DNA of 51,055 bases from positions 1 through 51,055 of the forward strand of contig CAJXNL010000015.1 of assembly GCA_913057195.1 (NCBI GenBank), written 5' to 3'. A model generated the notes under the pieces. The model did not search any database and had not been told where the DNA came from. It saw nothing but the letters and a program-made list of their open reading frames with translations. This document shows positions 17,352 through 24,867 of this stretch, piece by piece (positions within the stretch are counted from its first letter, which is position 1; each line of letters begins with the position of its first letter). The translations under genes and the position numbers were made by a program. The stretch comes from an uncultured Wenzhouxiangella sp. GTDB lineage: Bacteria > Pseudomonadota > Gammaproteobacteria > Xanthomonadales > Wenzhouxiangellaceae.

Positions 17352-17875
17352 GGGATGATCTTAGCGCAAGCGGCCTCCAACGCGCGGTCGCCCTCGGGCA
17401 GGTCGCGCCAGTTGGCGCCCACCAGCGACCCGTCGGGTGCAAACGTGACCTCTGATGACAGATCAGCGCGCTGACGCCGGTCGCAGGCATACACCACAGG
17501 GATCTCACGAACCGGCATCCAACGGCCCAGCAGCATCACGGTGGTCATGACTTGGTTGGGCTGATCGGCGTTCAGCCGGCTGCGGCGGGTGTCCACTGCC
17601 ACCAAGCGAAACGTCACCGGCGCCAGGTAAGTCCAGGGCCGGTACCACATGCGATCGGTGCTTTGCGCGGTGATGACAACCCCGTCGGGCAATCGCTCGA
17701 TGGTGCGATCGGCCCAGCTGTATTCCAGATAGACCATCATGGCGATCATCGAAAGCCCAGCGCTGGCCGGCACGATAAAGCTTGGCAGCCGTTTGCCCGA
17801 AGCCCATCGACCGGCCAGAGCCAATCCACCGACAGCCAGGCCCAAGGCGATGGCAGCAATAAACTCATACAACAT
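17348..17875 (-). CDS. Hypothetical inner-membrane protein
   Basis: A 175-residue protein of no family I recognise. It has two hydrophobic segments at the N-terminus (about residues 2-24 and 31-51), then a soluble domain of about 120 residues, probably periplasmic, with RLPDGVVITAQSTDRMWYRPWTYLAP and a VYACDRR motif. It overlaps the exonuclease gene by four bases and is first in the run after the terminator at 17903-17953. Co-occurrence suggests it works with the exonuclease/DUF294 pair. Confidence 0.7.
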   Translation of the reverse strand: MLYEFIAAIALGLAVGGLALAGRWASGKRLPSFIVPASAGLSMIAMMVYLEYSWADRTIERLPDGVVITAQSTDRMWYRPWTYLAPVTFRLVAVDTRRSRLNADQPNQVMTTVMLLGRWMPVREIPVVYACDRRQRADLSSEVTFAPDGSLVGANWRDLPEGDRALEAACAKIIP

Positions 17876-17902
17876 GGTTCAATCTTGACCTGTTTGGGGC
17901 TT

Positions 17903-17953
17903 TAAAAACAACTGCCCGGCGCGCCTTGATCGAGGCGCCACCGGGCGGTTGTT
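17903..17953 (-). terminator. Rho-independent terminator after the symporter gene
   Basis: A 13-base stem with one G-T pair (17907-17919 with 17941-17953) encloses a second short stem (CGCC/GGCG). On the minus strand it is followed by GTTTTTAAA. It lies 23 bases past the symporter stop and so ends the DUF4212-symporter transcript, at least partly, before 17875. Confidence 0.75.
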
Positions 17954-17975
17954 GGCTCAGGCCAATAAAGCCCGA

Positions 17976-19748
17976 TCAGTGGTCAATCGCGCCGGTCGCC
18001 CCTCGAGGCACGCGGATGCTTTCGACCAGTTCCTGGATTTCGGTTGGGGGTGCTTGGGTCATTTTCATGACCGCGAAAGCCACCACAAAGTTAATCACGG
18101 CCCCCACCGAGCCAAACGACAGCGGTGAAATGCCGGCCAGCCAATGCTCAGCCGTGTTGGGCAACATGTTGGTCTCTGGAATAAAGAACCAGCCCAGGTA
18201 GGTGAAGATGTAGAGCAAAGTGGCGATCAAGCCTGCCAACATCCCCGCCACTGCGCCTTGCATGTTCATGGACTTAGAGAAAATGCCCATCATTAACGCC
18301 GGGAACAAAGTGGCGGCAGCCAATCCGAAGGCGAGCGCCACGACCTGGGCAGCAAACCCGGGTGGATTGAGGCCCAGGTAAGTGGCCAAGGCAATGGCGA
18401 ATGCCATCGATATCCGCGCATACATCAACTCTTGGCGATCCGAGATCTTGGGCATAAAGACCGACTTTAAGAGGTCGTGACTGATGGCTGAGGAGATTGC
18501 CAGCAGCAAGCCAGCGGCCGTTGATAATGCCGCCGCCAAGCCACCTGCGGCAATGAGTGCCAGCACCCAAGGCGGCAGCTGGGCAATCTCGGGATTGGCC
18601 AACACCAAGATGTCGCGGTTGAAGGTGACCATCTCGTTGCCTTCCCAACCGCGGGCTTCGGCGATGGGCGCAAAGTCCTCAGAACGGTCGTTGTAGTACT
18701 GAATCAAACCGTCGTTGTTTTTGTCTTCAAACGCCAGCAGCCCGGTTTGTTCCCAGTTGGTCATCCAGTCCGGTCGCTCGTCATAGGCAATGGGTTGCTC
18801 CGCCGTTCCGCTGGGGAAGATGGTGGAGATGATGTTCAACCGAGCCATGGACCCGACCGCGGGTGCGGTCAGATACAGCAACGCGATAAACACCAGCGCC
18901 CAGCCGGCTGATTTGCGGGCATCGGAGACCTTGGGCACCGTGAAAAAGCGGATGATCACGTGGGGCAGGCCGGCGGTGCCGATCATCAACGACAAGGTGA
19001 ACAAAAACATGTTCATCGTTGAGCCGTGGGAGCCGGTGTAGTCTTGGAACCCAAGCTCCATCAACACTTGATCGAGCTTGGCCAACAGGGGCAGCCCAGA
19101 CTCGGCGTGGGTGGAGAAAAGGCCCAAGGCGGGCACGGGGTTATTGGTCAGCTGCAGTGAGATAAACACCGCCGGGATGGTGTAGGCAGTGATCAAGACA
19201 CAGTACTGCGCCAGCTGGGTGTAGGTGATGCCTTTCATGCCCCCTAAGACTGAGTAGATAAAGACCACGGTTGAGGCAATCAACAAACCGGTGGTGTTGT
19301 CGACCTCCAAAAAGCGCGAGAAGGCCACGCCCGCACCGGTCATTTGGCCGATGACGTAGGTGATGGAGATCACCAGCAAACAAATGACGGCGACAATCCG
19401 CGCGGTGTTGGAGTAAAACCGATCGCCAATAAACTCTGGCACGGTGAAGCGTCCAAACTTCCGAAGGTAGGGCGCCAGCAATAAAGCCAGCAGCACATAG
19501 CCGCCCGTCCAGCCCATCAAAAAGGTCGAGTTGCCGTAGCCCACAAAGGCAATCAGGCCGGCCATTGAAATAAAAGAGGCGGCCGACATCCAGTCGGCCG
19601 CGGTGGCCGCGCCATTGACGATGGGGTGGACTCCCCTGGAGGCGGCGTAATAATCTGAGGTGTTGCCCGCACGTGCCCAAATGGCGATGCCCACATAGAG
19701 CGCGAAGCTTGCGCCGACCACAATCAAGTTCAGCATAAATTGACTCAT
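17976..19748 (-). CDS. VC2705-type sodium:solute symporter, probably for acetate or a similar acid
   Basis: A 590-residue transporter of the SSS family, VC_2705 subfamily, with about 13 membrane segments. Typical stretches: SDYYAASRGVHPIVNGAATAADW near residue 30, GYVLLALLLAPYLRKFGRFTVPEF, and GGLAAALSTAAGLLLAISSAISHDL. Between segments is DKNNDGLIQYYND, an EF-hand-like acidic loop. I prefer ATG 19748 (MSQFMLNL), since the longer frame from 19790 overlaps the DUF4212 gene; the spacing is 10 bases. These symporters are always paired with a small DUF4212 subunit and are linked to acetate uptake. The substrate here is inferred from family only. Confidence 0.88.
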   Translation of the reverse strand: MSQFMLNLIVVGASFALYVGIAIWARAGNTSDYYAASRGVHPIVNGAATAADWMSAASFISMAGLIAFVGYGNSTFLMGWTGGYVLLALLLAPYLRKFGRFTVPEFIGDRFYSNTARIVAVICLLVISITYVIGQMTGAGVAFSRFLEVDNTTGLLIASTVVFIYSVLGGMKGITYTQLAQYCVLITAYTIPAVFISLQLTNNPVPALGLFSTHAESGLPLLAKLDQVLMELGFQDYTGSHGSTMNMFLFTLSLMIGTAGLPHVIIRFFTVPKVSDARKSAGWALVFIALLYLTAPAVGSMARLNIISTIFPSGTAEQPIAYDERPDWMTNWEQTGLLAFEDKNNDGLIQYYNDRSEDFAPIAEARGWEGNEMVTFNRDILVLANPEIAQLPPWVLALIAAGGLAAALSTAAGLLLAISSAISHDLLKSVFMPKISDRQELMYARISMAFAIALATYLGLNPPGFAAQVVALAFGLAAATLFPALMMGIFSKSMNMQGAVAGMLAGLIATLLYIFTYLGWFFIPETNMLPNTAEHWLAGISPLSFGSVGAVINFVVAFAVMKMTQAPPTEIQELVESIRVPRGATGAIDH

Positions 19749-19758
19749 GACCGGCTCC

Positions 19759-20022
19759 TTATTCTTCGTCGACACCGAACCGACGATCAAGCCGGTTCAT
19801 GTACCAGGTGTAGTAAAAAATGAGACCAATAAAGCTCAAAATTGAGCCTTGCTGGGCGAACCAGAACCCGAGGTCCGTACCACCGATGGTGATGGGCAGT
19901 GCCGCCAGCAAGGGACGCAGCCAGATGGCAAAGCCAAAAGAGACCAGCGCCCAGATGCTCAAACAAATCAAAATGATGCGAATGTTGGCCGCCCAGTAGG
20001 CGGTCGTTTGGTCGTTCTCCAT
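19759..20022 (-). CDS. DUF4212 small symporter subunit
   Basis: An 87-residue membrane protein with two transmembrane segments (about residues 13-35 and 52-72) and the family pattern YWAANIRI, FWFAQQGSI and YTWYMNRLDRRFGV near the C-terminus. It is the usual partner of the VC2705-type symporter encoded 10 bases downstream. It is first in its operon; a 219-base region separates it from the divergent porin gene. Confidence 0.88.
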   Translation of the reverse strand: MENDQTTAYWAANIRIILICLSIWALVSFGFAIWLRPLLAALPITIGGTDLGFWFAQQGSILSFIGLIFYYTWYMNRLDRRFGVDEE

Positions 20023-20139
20023 GGGGTATTGACTCCTTCAATGACGGGTGAGGGCCAAGCGTTTAATGTTTCGCGGCTTGCCGGTCAACCCAAAAACATC
20101 CCACAACCACTGTAGTCAAGGTCATGACCGAACACGTAT

Positions 20140-20153
20140 TGGACTAAAGTCCA
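20140..20153. promoter_or_regulatory. Candidate operator palindrome
   Basis: TGGACT-AA-AGTCCA, a perfect 6-base inverted repeat. It lies about 117 bases upstream of the DUF4212 start and about 90 bases upstream of the porin start, so it could serve either transcript. The binding protein is unknown. Confidence 0.3.
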
Positions 20154-20214
20154 GTATCCGGGGCGTGGCCGAACTGGCTAAAAGGGAGCCTTGGAGTCAG
20201 TCAGCGGCATTAAT

Positions 20215-20228
20215 TTGATTTAAATCAG
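20215..20228 (+). promoter_or_regulatory. FNR/Anr-like box before the porin gene
   Basis: TTGAT-TTAA-ATCAG differs at one base from the FNR/Anr consensus TTGAT-N4-ATCAA. It ends 13 bases before the porin ATG and adjoins the ribosome-binding site (AGGAG, 20230-20234). Binding so close to the start would repress, which would imply lower porin expression without oxygen. Chance occurrence is possible. Confidence 0.4.
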
Positions 20229-20241
20229 CAGGAGACAATCA

Positions 20242-21567
20242 ATGAAATCTGTGTGTATTCGGTTAGGCCTGGGTTTGGCGGCCATGCTGTGGGTGAGCGT
20301 CTTATGGGCCGATGGACCCACTCGGGAGGCTGAACTGGAGGCGCGGGTGGCTGAATTGGAGCGCTTGGTTGAGCAACTGCTTGACGCTCAAGACCAGCAA
20401 GCACAACGCCAAGAGGCCATGGCCGGCTCCGGGGGGCGACACGCAGAAGTCGAGCAACGCCTCACCCAGCTGGAGCAGGACAAAGCCGATCGGCCTGCGG
20501 GTTCGGGCACTGAGTTTGAGTTTTCAGGGTTTATTAAGCACGACATGATGATGACCCGATACAGCGGCGGCAGTGTGCCCGCCAATAACTTGATCCGTGA
20601 CTTTTATGTGCCGGCTTTGGTGCCGGTGGGTGGTGAATCGTCCACGACTGACTTTGATACCAACATTCGCCAATCCAGGTTCATCTTTAACGTGTTGAGG
20701 CCCGATGAGGGTTTGCAAGCTTACTTAGAAATGGACTTTTCGGCCAACACGGGAGGCAATGAGCGATTGACCAATACGACCAGCCCCAATGTTCGCCAGG
20801 CATTCTTGCGCTGGAATGACGTGCTGATTGGTCAAGCTTGGACCACCTTTTTTAATGTGGGCGCGCTGCCAGAAAATTTAGACTTTATCGGGCCATCTGA
20901 AGGCACCATCTTTGCGCGTCAATCGCAGGTGCGTTGGACACGGGGCAACTGGCAGTTCGCGATTGAAAACCCAGAGACCACGGTCACCCCATTCGGCGGC
21001 GGTGCTCGAATCGTCACCGATACCGCCAGCGTGCCTGATTTCGTTGCCCGCTATAACCATTCAGGCGATTGGGGCTCATTCACCATCGCAGGCTTGGGTC
21101 GACAGCTGGCCATTGATCGCGCCAACGGGACCGACCGTCAGACCGCGTTTGCGCTGAGTCTGTCAGGTAAGTTCAATCTCGGCAACAACGACTTCCGGTG
21201 GATGGCCTCCGGTGGATCGGGCATCGGTCGCTACCTTGGACTGAACACCGCCAACGATGCGGTGCTCAACGCCAACAACGCGCTCGATACCATTGATGCC
21301 TACGGTGGTTTCGTGTCGTATCGCCACCACTGGAATGACCGGTGGCGTTCCAACTTCACCTACTCGATGTTCCAAGCCGATAACGACACGGACCTGACCG
21401 GCTTGGCCGTCACTGAATCGGCCAGCAGCGCGCACGTGAACCTGATCTATCAAGCCACGCCGCACCTTCGGCTTGGGATGGAGTACATCCATGCCAATCG
21501 GGAGGTGGAGTCGGGTGCTTCGGGCAACATGAACCGAGTGCAATTTACGACGATTCTGGGGTTCTAA
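20242..21567 (+). CDS. DcaP-like trimeric outer-membrane porin
   Basis: A 441-residue outer-membrane protein. Signal peptide to about residue 23 (cleavage near LWA|DG), then a coiled-coil stretch (about 27-85, with EAELEARVAELERLVEQLL), then a beta-barrel beginning FEFSGFIKHDMMM. The sequence QSRFIFNV, followed by FLRWNDVLIGQAWTTF, is characteristic of DcaP family porins, and the last residue is Phe (TTILGF), the usual outer-membrane insertion signal. The ribosome-binding site AGGAG is eight bases before ATG. DcaP porins pass dicarboxylates and other small acids; being divergent from an acetate-type symporter, a role in organic-acid uptake is reasonable but inferred. Confidence 0.85.
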   Translation: MKSVCIRLGLGLAAMLWVSVLWADGPTREAELEARVAELERLVEQLLDAQDQQAQRQEAMAGSGGRHAEVEQRLTQLEQDKADRPAGSGTEFEFSGFIKHDMMMTRYSGGSVPANNLIRDFYVPALVPVGGESSTTDFDTNIRQSRFIFNVLRPDEGLQAYLEMDFSANTGGNERLTNTTSPNVRQAFLRWNDVLIGQAWTTFFNVGALPENLDFIGPSEGTIFARQSQVRWTRGNWQFAIENPETTVTPFGGGARIVTDTASVPDFVARYNHSGDWGSFTIAGLGRQLAIDRANGTDRQTAFALSLSGKFNLGNNDFRWMASGGSGIGRYLGLNTANDAVLNANNALDTIDAYGGFVSYRHHWNDRWRSNFTYSMFQADNDTDLTGLAVTESASSAHVNLIYQATPHLRLGMEYIHANREVESGASGNMNRVQFTTILGF

Positions 21568-21636
21568 GCCCAGCCGCGGGCTCGCAATTGACGGTTGTTC
21601 ACGCCGAGCGCATGGCTTTTTTGATGTTGTGATGGT

Positions 21637-21674
21637 ACCCTATACGTGTAGATCTAAAATCACACGTATGGGGT
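21637..21674. promoter_or_regulatory. Palindromic operator of the antitoxin-PIN toxin pair
   Basis: ACCCTATACGTGT (21637-21649) and ACACGTATGGGGT (21662-21674) form a 13-base inverted repeat with one mismatch and a 12-base spacer. A -10-like TAAAAT lies in the spacer (21655-21660). It ends six bases before the antitoxin ATG, the place where antitoxins normally autoregulate. Confidence 0.6.
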
Positions 21675-21680
21675 GCTTTG

Positions 21681-21932
21681 ATGAAGAAAAAACTCACTTT
21701 GGTGGTGGATGAGGCGGTCATTGATCAGGCCAAGCGCCACGCACAGGCCCATGAGACTTCCGTCTCTGAGTTGGTCGAGCAGTATCTGGTCAAAACCACC
21801 GCCGATGAGGGCTGGTCGCCCCCCTTGGACACTGCATTGGCCAGAATCACCGGAGTGGTGATGCCTGCCGATGGGTCCCATCTAGGCGATGCTCGAGAGC
21901 GCGAGCGATGGTTGCGTGAGAAGCATGCCTGA
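21681..21932 (+). CDS. DUF6364-like ribbon-helix-helix antitoxin
   Basis: An 83-residue protein. The N-terminus KKLTLVVDEAVIDQAKRHA, then SVSELVEQYL, fits a ribbon-helix-helix DNA-binding fold (beta strand, two helices), as in DUF6364-type antitoxins of PIN toxins. The C-terminal half (VMPADGSHLGDARERERWLREKHA) would wrap the toxin. I start at ATG 21681; a TTG just before it adds one Met only. The gene overlaps the PIN gene by eight bases and sits behind a palindrome. Expected role: binds the toxin and represses the operon. Confidence 0.75.
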   Translation: MKKKLTLVVDEAVIDQAKRHAQAHETSVSELVEQYLVKTTADEGWSPPLDTALARITGVVMPADGSHLGDARERERWLREKHA

Positions 21933-22338
21933 GCGAGTGCTGTTTGATCTCAATGTCATCCTGGATGTCATCGAAGCCCGATCGCCCCATCTGCTCTATT
22001 CAGGTCCCGCGCTTGAGAAGGCTTATCAACGAAAAATTCAGGGCGTGGTCTCGGCCTCTTCCATCGACACCTTAGCTTTCTTGCTGCAACGAAAGCTCTC
22101 AGCTCAACGTGCCCGACGCGTCATTAAAGACTTACTTGAATTTTTTAAAGTGGCCTCGGTGAGTGAACAAACCATTCATCGAGCGTTGGACTTGAAAATG
22201 AAAAATTTGGAAGATGCCATTGTTTACCAGGCGGCTTTGGATGATGGTTGCGACTGTTTGGTCACCAGAAATCTTCGGGACTTTCCATCCTCAGGTGCCA
22301 AGATCAAGATCATCGCGCCCAGTGCGATGGGCAGCTAA
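21925..22338 (+). CDS. PIN-domain toxin (VapC-like)
   Basis: A 137-residue PIN-domain protein. The conserved acidic residues are visible: LFDLNVILDVIEAR near the N-terminus (first Asp), NLEDAIVYQAAL (about residues 92-103), and CLVTRNLRDF (about 112-121). Such toxins are Mg-dependent ribonucleases that cut tRNA or rRNA. ATG 21925 is inside the end of the antitoxin gene (ATGCCTGA overlap), so the pair is translationally coupled; the longer frame from 21889 is unlikely. All key residues seem present and the gene is intact, unlike higB at 8254-8536. Confidence 0.78.
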   Translation: MPERVLFDLNVILDVIEARSPHLLYSGPALEKAYQRKIQGVVSASSIDTLAFLLQRKLSAQRARRVIKDLLEFFKVASVSEQTIHRALDLKMKNLEDAIVYQAALDDGCDCLVTRNLRDFPSSGAKIKIIAPSAMGS

Positions 22339-22355
22339 AAAAGTGTGTGCATAAA

Positions 22356-22395
22356 AAAACCGCACCCCAGATGTCTAGGGTGCAGTTTCTTTTAT
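22356..22395. terminator. Bidirectional terminator
   Basis: GCACCC (22362-22367) pairs with GGGTGC (22378-22383), extended by AAAC/GTTT. It is flanked by A-runs on the left and T-runs on the right, so it would work for the PIN toxin transcript on plus and for the exported-protein gene on minus. Confidence 0.7.
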
Positions 22396-22400
22396 CGCGC

Positions 22401-22760
22401 TTATGCGCTGGGGAAGGTGCCGCTGAAAATGACGGTGTCGTCTTCGAGAATTTCGATGGACTCGCCTCGAACAGAAAAGTCCAAAAACAACTCATCGGCG
22501 TTATCGTCATCATCATCGGGTTGAGCATTAATGGTCCCTCGAGCAACGCCGCCGATATCACTTCTTTGACTCCCATCGGGAAGCTGGCTGGTGGAGACGA
22601 TCAGCCCATGATTTTGTTCATTGGGTTGCTCCCACCAACCGGTAATCGCACTGGTGATTTTGAAAGCCGATGCCTGGCTGGCCCAGGCCAGTATCAAACC
22701 CGCTGCGGCCGGTTTTAGGGTGCGTTCGATGGTCAGTGGCAGTAATGTCTTTTTGGTCAC
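22401..22760 (-). CDS. Small exported protein of unknown function
   Basis: A 119-residue protein with a signal peptide (hydrophobic AAAGLILAWASQ, cleavage near ASA|F). The mature part begins KITSAITGWWEQPNEQNHG, which resembles the GxW(Y/W)xPxxxGxG module seen in some secreted proteins, then has an acidic run DDDDDNADE and a C-terminal beta-rich piece. No family can be named. It ends at the bidirectional terminator and has no close partner gene on its strand. Confidence 0.6.
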   Translation of the reverse strand: MTKKTLLPLTIERTLKPAAAGLILAWASQASAFKITSAITGWWEQPNEQNHGLIVSTSQLPDGSQRSDIGGVARGTINAQPDDDDDNADELFLDFSVRGESIEILEDDTVIFSGTFPSA

Positions 22761-22801
22761 CTAAGTTCTCCATGTCCAAGTGGGTCTCTAAGGTGTGGAC
22801 A

Positions 22802-22936
22802 CTATTGGGGATTAAATCCAGCCCAGACCAAAAAAAGCCCGCCGAGTGCGGCCAGAACCAGACAAAATCTCGCCCAGGCCAGTTCAGATCCATTTTTTTG
22901 GTCGTTGTCGTCCATTCGTTTTCGATGTTTGTTCAT
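22802..22936 (-). CDS. Possible small single-pass membrane protein
   Basis: A 44-codon frame: a charged N-terminus (NKHRKRMDDNDQKN), one hydrophobic segment (FCLVLAALGGLFLVWAGF) and a short end. Composition and positive-inside charge suit a real membrane peptide. However, I see no clear ribosome-binding site. It would lie 41 bases upstream of the exported-protein gene on the same strand. Confidence 0.35.
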   Translation of the reverse strand: MNKHRKRMDDNDQKNGSELAWARFCLVLAALGGLFLVWAGFNPQ

Positions 22937-23046
22937 GAGATGGTTGTGGTGAGTTTGCTCAATCAGGGTTAAAAAATGCGGTTGCCTCCATGGCGTTTCG
23001 CGTCTGTGTCACCGATGTCTCGATGATATTCGCGCTGTGCTGACGG

Positions 23047-23060
23047 GCTTGAATTCAAGC
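23047..23060. repeat. Perfect 14-base palindrome downstream of tRNA-Met
   Basis: GCTTGAATTCAAGC reads the same on both strands. It lies about 30 bases past the 3' end of the tRNA on the tRNA's strand. No T-run follows, so it may be a processing or weak termination signal. The rest of 22937-23089 holds nothing I recognise. Confidence 0.4.
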
Positions 23061-23089
23061 GCCATGGGCTGATGCGTTGAGCGAGGGGA

Positions 23090-23166
23090 TGGTGGCTACG
23101 GGTGGACTTGAACCACCGACCTCAGCATTATGAGTGCCGCGCTCTAACCAGCTGAGCTACGTAGCC
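23090..23166 (-). tRNA. tRNA-Met (anticodon CAT), elongator type
   Basis: On the minus strand the sequence folds as a full 77-base cloverleaf: acceptor GGCTACG/CGTAGCC, D-arm GCTCAGCTGGTTAGAGC, anticodon stem CGGCA/TGCTG around loop CTCATAA (anticodon CAT), T-arm with GGTTCAAGTCC, and an encoded CCA end. The 5' end pairs G-C with the 3' end, whereas initiator tRNA has a mismatch there, so this is the elongator type. A CAT anticodon could also be modified to read isoleucine ATA; I consider Met more likely. Confidence 0.9.
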
Positions 23167-23251
23167 ATCGAAAAGCAGCCCAATATTGTTATCCAGCTCA
23201 GCGCGTGCGTCAAGTCGCATCAACGTCAATCATGGGGTAATTAAGTCATCG

Positions 23252-24763
23252 TTACTCGCCCTGCCCCAGCGAAAAACCGGGCTCGCCATCGAATAAATAC
23301 AAGTGTTCAGTCTTGATAAAGTCCAGCCCCGCGGCCTCAAAGCGCTCAAGCAGTGAGAGTATTTGACGGTGCGTGACAGGTCGATCGTCCCACCCTTTGA
23401 ACCGACAGCGCCAGTGATCGGTGCAGGTAGTTTCCGGTAAGCCGTTCGGATAGACCTTGACCCCCCGGTTGGTGATCAGCTTCAACGCAAATCCCGATGA
23501 GGTCGTCATGGCTTCGATGCGTTCACCCAATCGCTGGGCATGACGCGCATCTTGGTCATAATCAATAAACACATCGACACCCACCAGCGTTTTTTCAGAC
23601 CGCTTCGGTGGTTTGACAGCGAGGGCTTTGGGATCGGGCCAGCGCGCAGCAACACCGCCAGCGGGGGAGGCGTCGCGCAACTGCTCGATCACCGCTTGCG
23701 TGAATGCTTGGGTGCCAAGGCGTTGAGTGGAGTGTTTGGGATCAAAAATGTCGCCGGTGTGGCGCCCTTCGGCCATCACCGCTTGCCAGGCGCATTGGAT
23801 CGAGTCAGCACAGGCCTGGGCACCGATGTAGCGAAGCATTTCAACCGCGGCGAGCAACAGCCCCGAGGGATTGGCCACGTCTTGGCCTGCAATGTCGGGC
23901 GCGGAGCCATGCACCGCCTCGAACATCGCAAAGTCTGGCCCAATGTTCGCCGACCCACCCAGCCCCACCGAGCCGGTCAGCTGTGCGGCCACATCCGACA
24001 GAATGTCGCCGTAGAGATTGGGCGCTATGATGACATCGAACTGTTCAGGCGCATCGGCCAGTCGTGCGGTGCCGATATCAATAATTAAGTGCTGGGCATC
24101 CAGGTCAGGGTAGTCGCTCGCCACCTCTTGAAAGACCTGGTGGAACAGGCCATCGGTGAGCTTCATGATGTTGTCTTTGGTCAGGCAGTGCACGGTCTTC
24201 CGTCCCTGTGCACGGGCCAGCTCGAAGCCATAACGGATCAGGCGCTCACACCCCGGCCGTGAGATCAGTTTCAAGCACTGGGTGAGCTCTTGGGTTTGAC
24301 GATGCTCAATGCCGGCATAGGTGTCTTCTTCATTCTCGCGAATGATCAAGACATCCATATCGGGATGGCGGGTGGCGATCCAAGGCGCCCAGCTTTGACA
24401 AGGGCGGATGTTGGCAAACAACCCCAAAGACTTTCTTAAGGTCACGTTGACACTTTTATACCCACCCCCCTGTGGGGTTGTGATGGGGCCTTTGAGCAGC
24501 ACCCGGTGGTTGCGAAGCGTGGCCCAAGCCTGCTCGTCAATGCCGGCGCTTGCGCCCTTCAGGTAGCTTTGCTCGCCCAGGGTGACGGGCACAAAGCGCA
24601 CCGGGGCGTTGGCGGCTTCGAAAATGGCAACCACGGCCTGGGTGATCTCAGGGCCAATGCCATCACCAGGGGCCAGCGCGACGTGCGTGGGCGTCTGAAC
24701 AGGGGTGGGTGTGTCGAAGCGGGTCGAGGCGTCGGACTTATGTGGGTGAGACTCATCAAACAT
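23252..24763 (-). CDS. icd: Isocitrate dehydrogenase, Thermus-type with C-terminal extension
   Basis: A 503-residue member of the isocitrate/isopropylmalate dehydrogenase family. Visible signatures: LAPGDGIGPEI (about residue 31), RENEEDTYAGIEH (substrate loop, about 142-154), LTKDNIMK, NLYGDILSD (metal-binding Asp) and EAVHGSAPDIAGQDVANP (cofactor region). After the catalytic part it carries an extra C-terminal domain of about 140 residues (VGVDVFIDYDQDARHAQRLG to the end), as in the approximately 500-residue Thermus thermophilus enzyme rather than the E. coli Icd. It oxidises isocitrate to 2-oxoglutarate in the TCA cycle; NAD versus NADP cannot be decided by eye. It is divergent from a LysR regulator across a 104-base AT-rich region. 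Confidence 0.85.
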   Translation of the reverse strand: MFDESHPHKSDASTRFDTPTPVQTPTHVALAPGDGIGPEITQAVVAIFEAANAPVRFVPVTLGEQSYLKGASAGIDEQAWATLRNHRVLLKGPITTPQGGGYKSVNVTLRKSLGLFANIRPCQSWAPWIATRHPDMDVLIIRENEEDTYAGIEHRQTQELTQCLKLISRPGCERLIRYGFELARAQGRKTVHCLTKDNIMKLTDGLFHQVFQEVASDYPDLDAQHLIIDIGTARLADAPEQFDVIIAPNLYGDILSDVAAQLTGSVGLGGSANIGPDFAMFEAVHGSAPDIAGQDVANPSGLLLAAVEMLRYIGAQACADSIQCAWQAVMAEGRHTGDIFDPKHSTQRLGTQAFTQAVIEQLRDASPAGGVAARWPDPKALAVKPPKRSEKTLVGVDVFIDYDQDARHAQRLGERIEAMTTSSGFALKLITNRGVKVYPNGLPETTCTDHWRCRFKGWDDRPVTHRQILSLLERFEAAGLDFIKTEHLYLFDGEPGFSLGQGE

Positions 24764-24846
24764 GGCGCAGGCCTTGGGGGTGTCATCAACGATGACAACC
24801 TTAGCGACGTGCTAGAGTAGAGTAAAGTTAATTAATCTTATTTAAT

Positions 24847-24864
24847 AATAGATAATCATCTATT
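24847..24864. promoter_or_regulatory. Candidate LysR operator in the icd-lysR divergent region
   Basis: AATAGAT-AATC-ATCTATT, a perfect 7-base inverted repeat ending three bases before the LysR ATG. It has the T-N11-A form of LysR-type sites. The neighbouring TTAATTAA is also palindromic. It may control both icd and the regulator. Confidence 0.5.
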
Positions 24865-24867
24865 CTT

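Noticed and set aside
21566-21583. Small AGCCC/GGGCT stem after the porin stop as terminator
   Set aside because: Only a five-base stem and no T-run.
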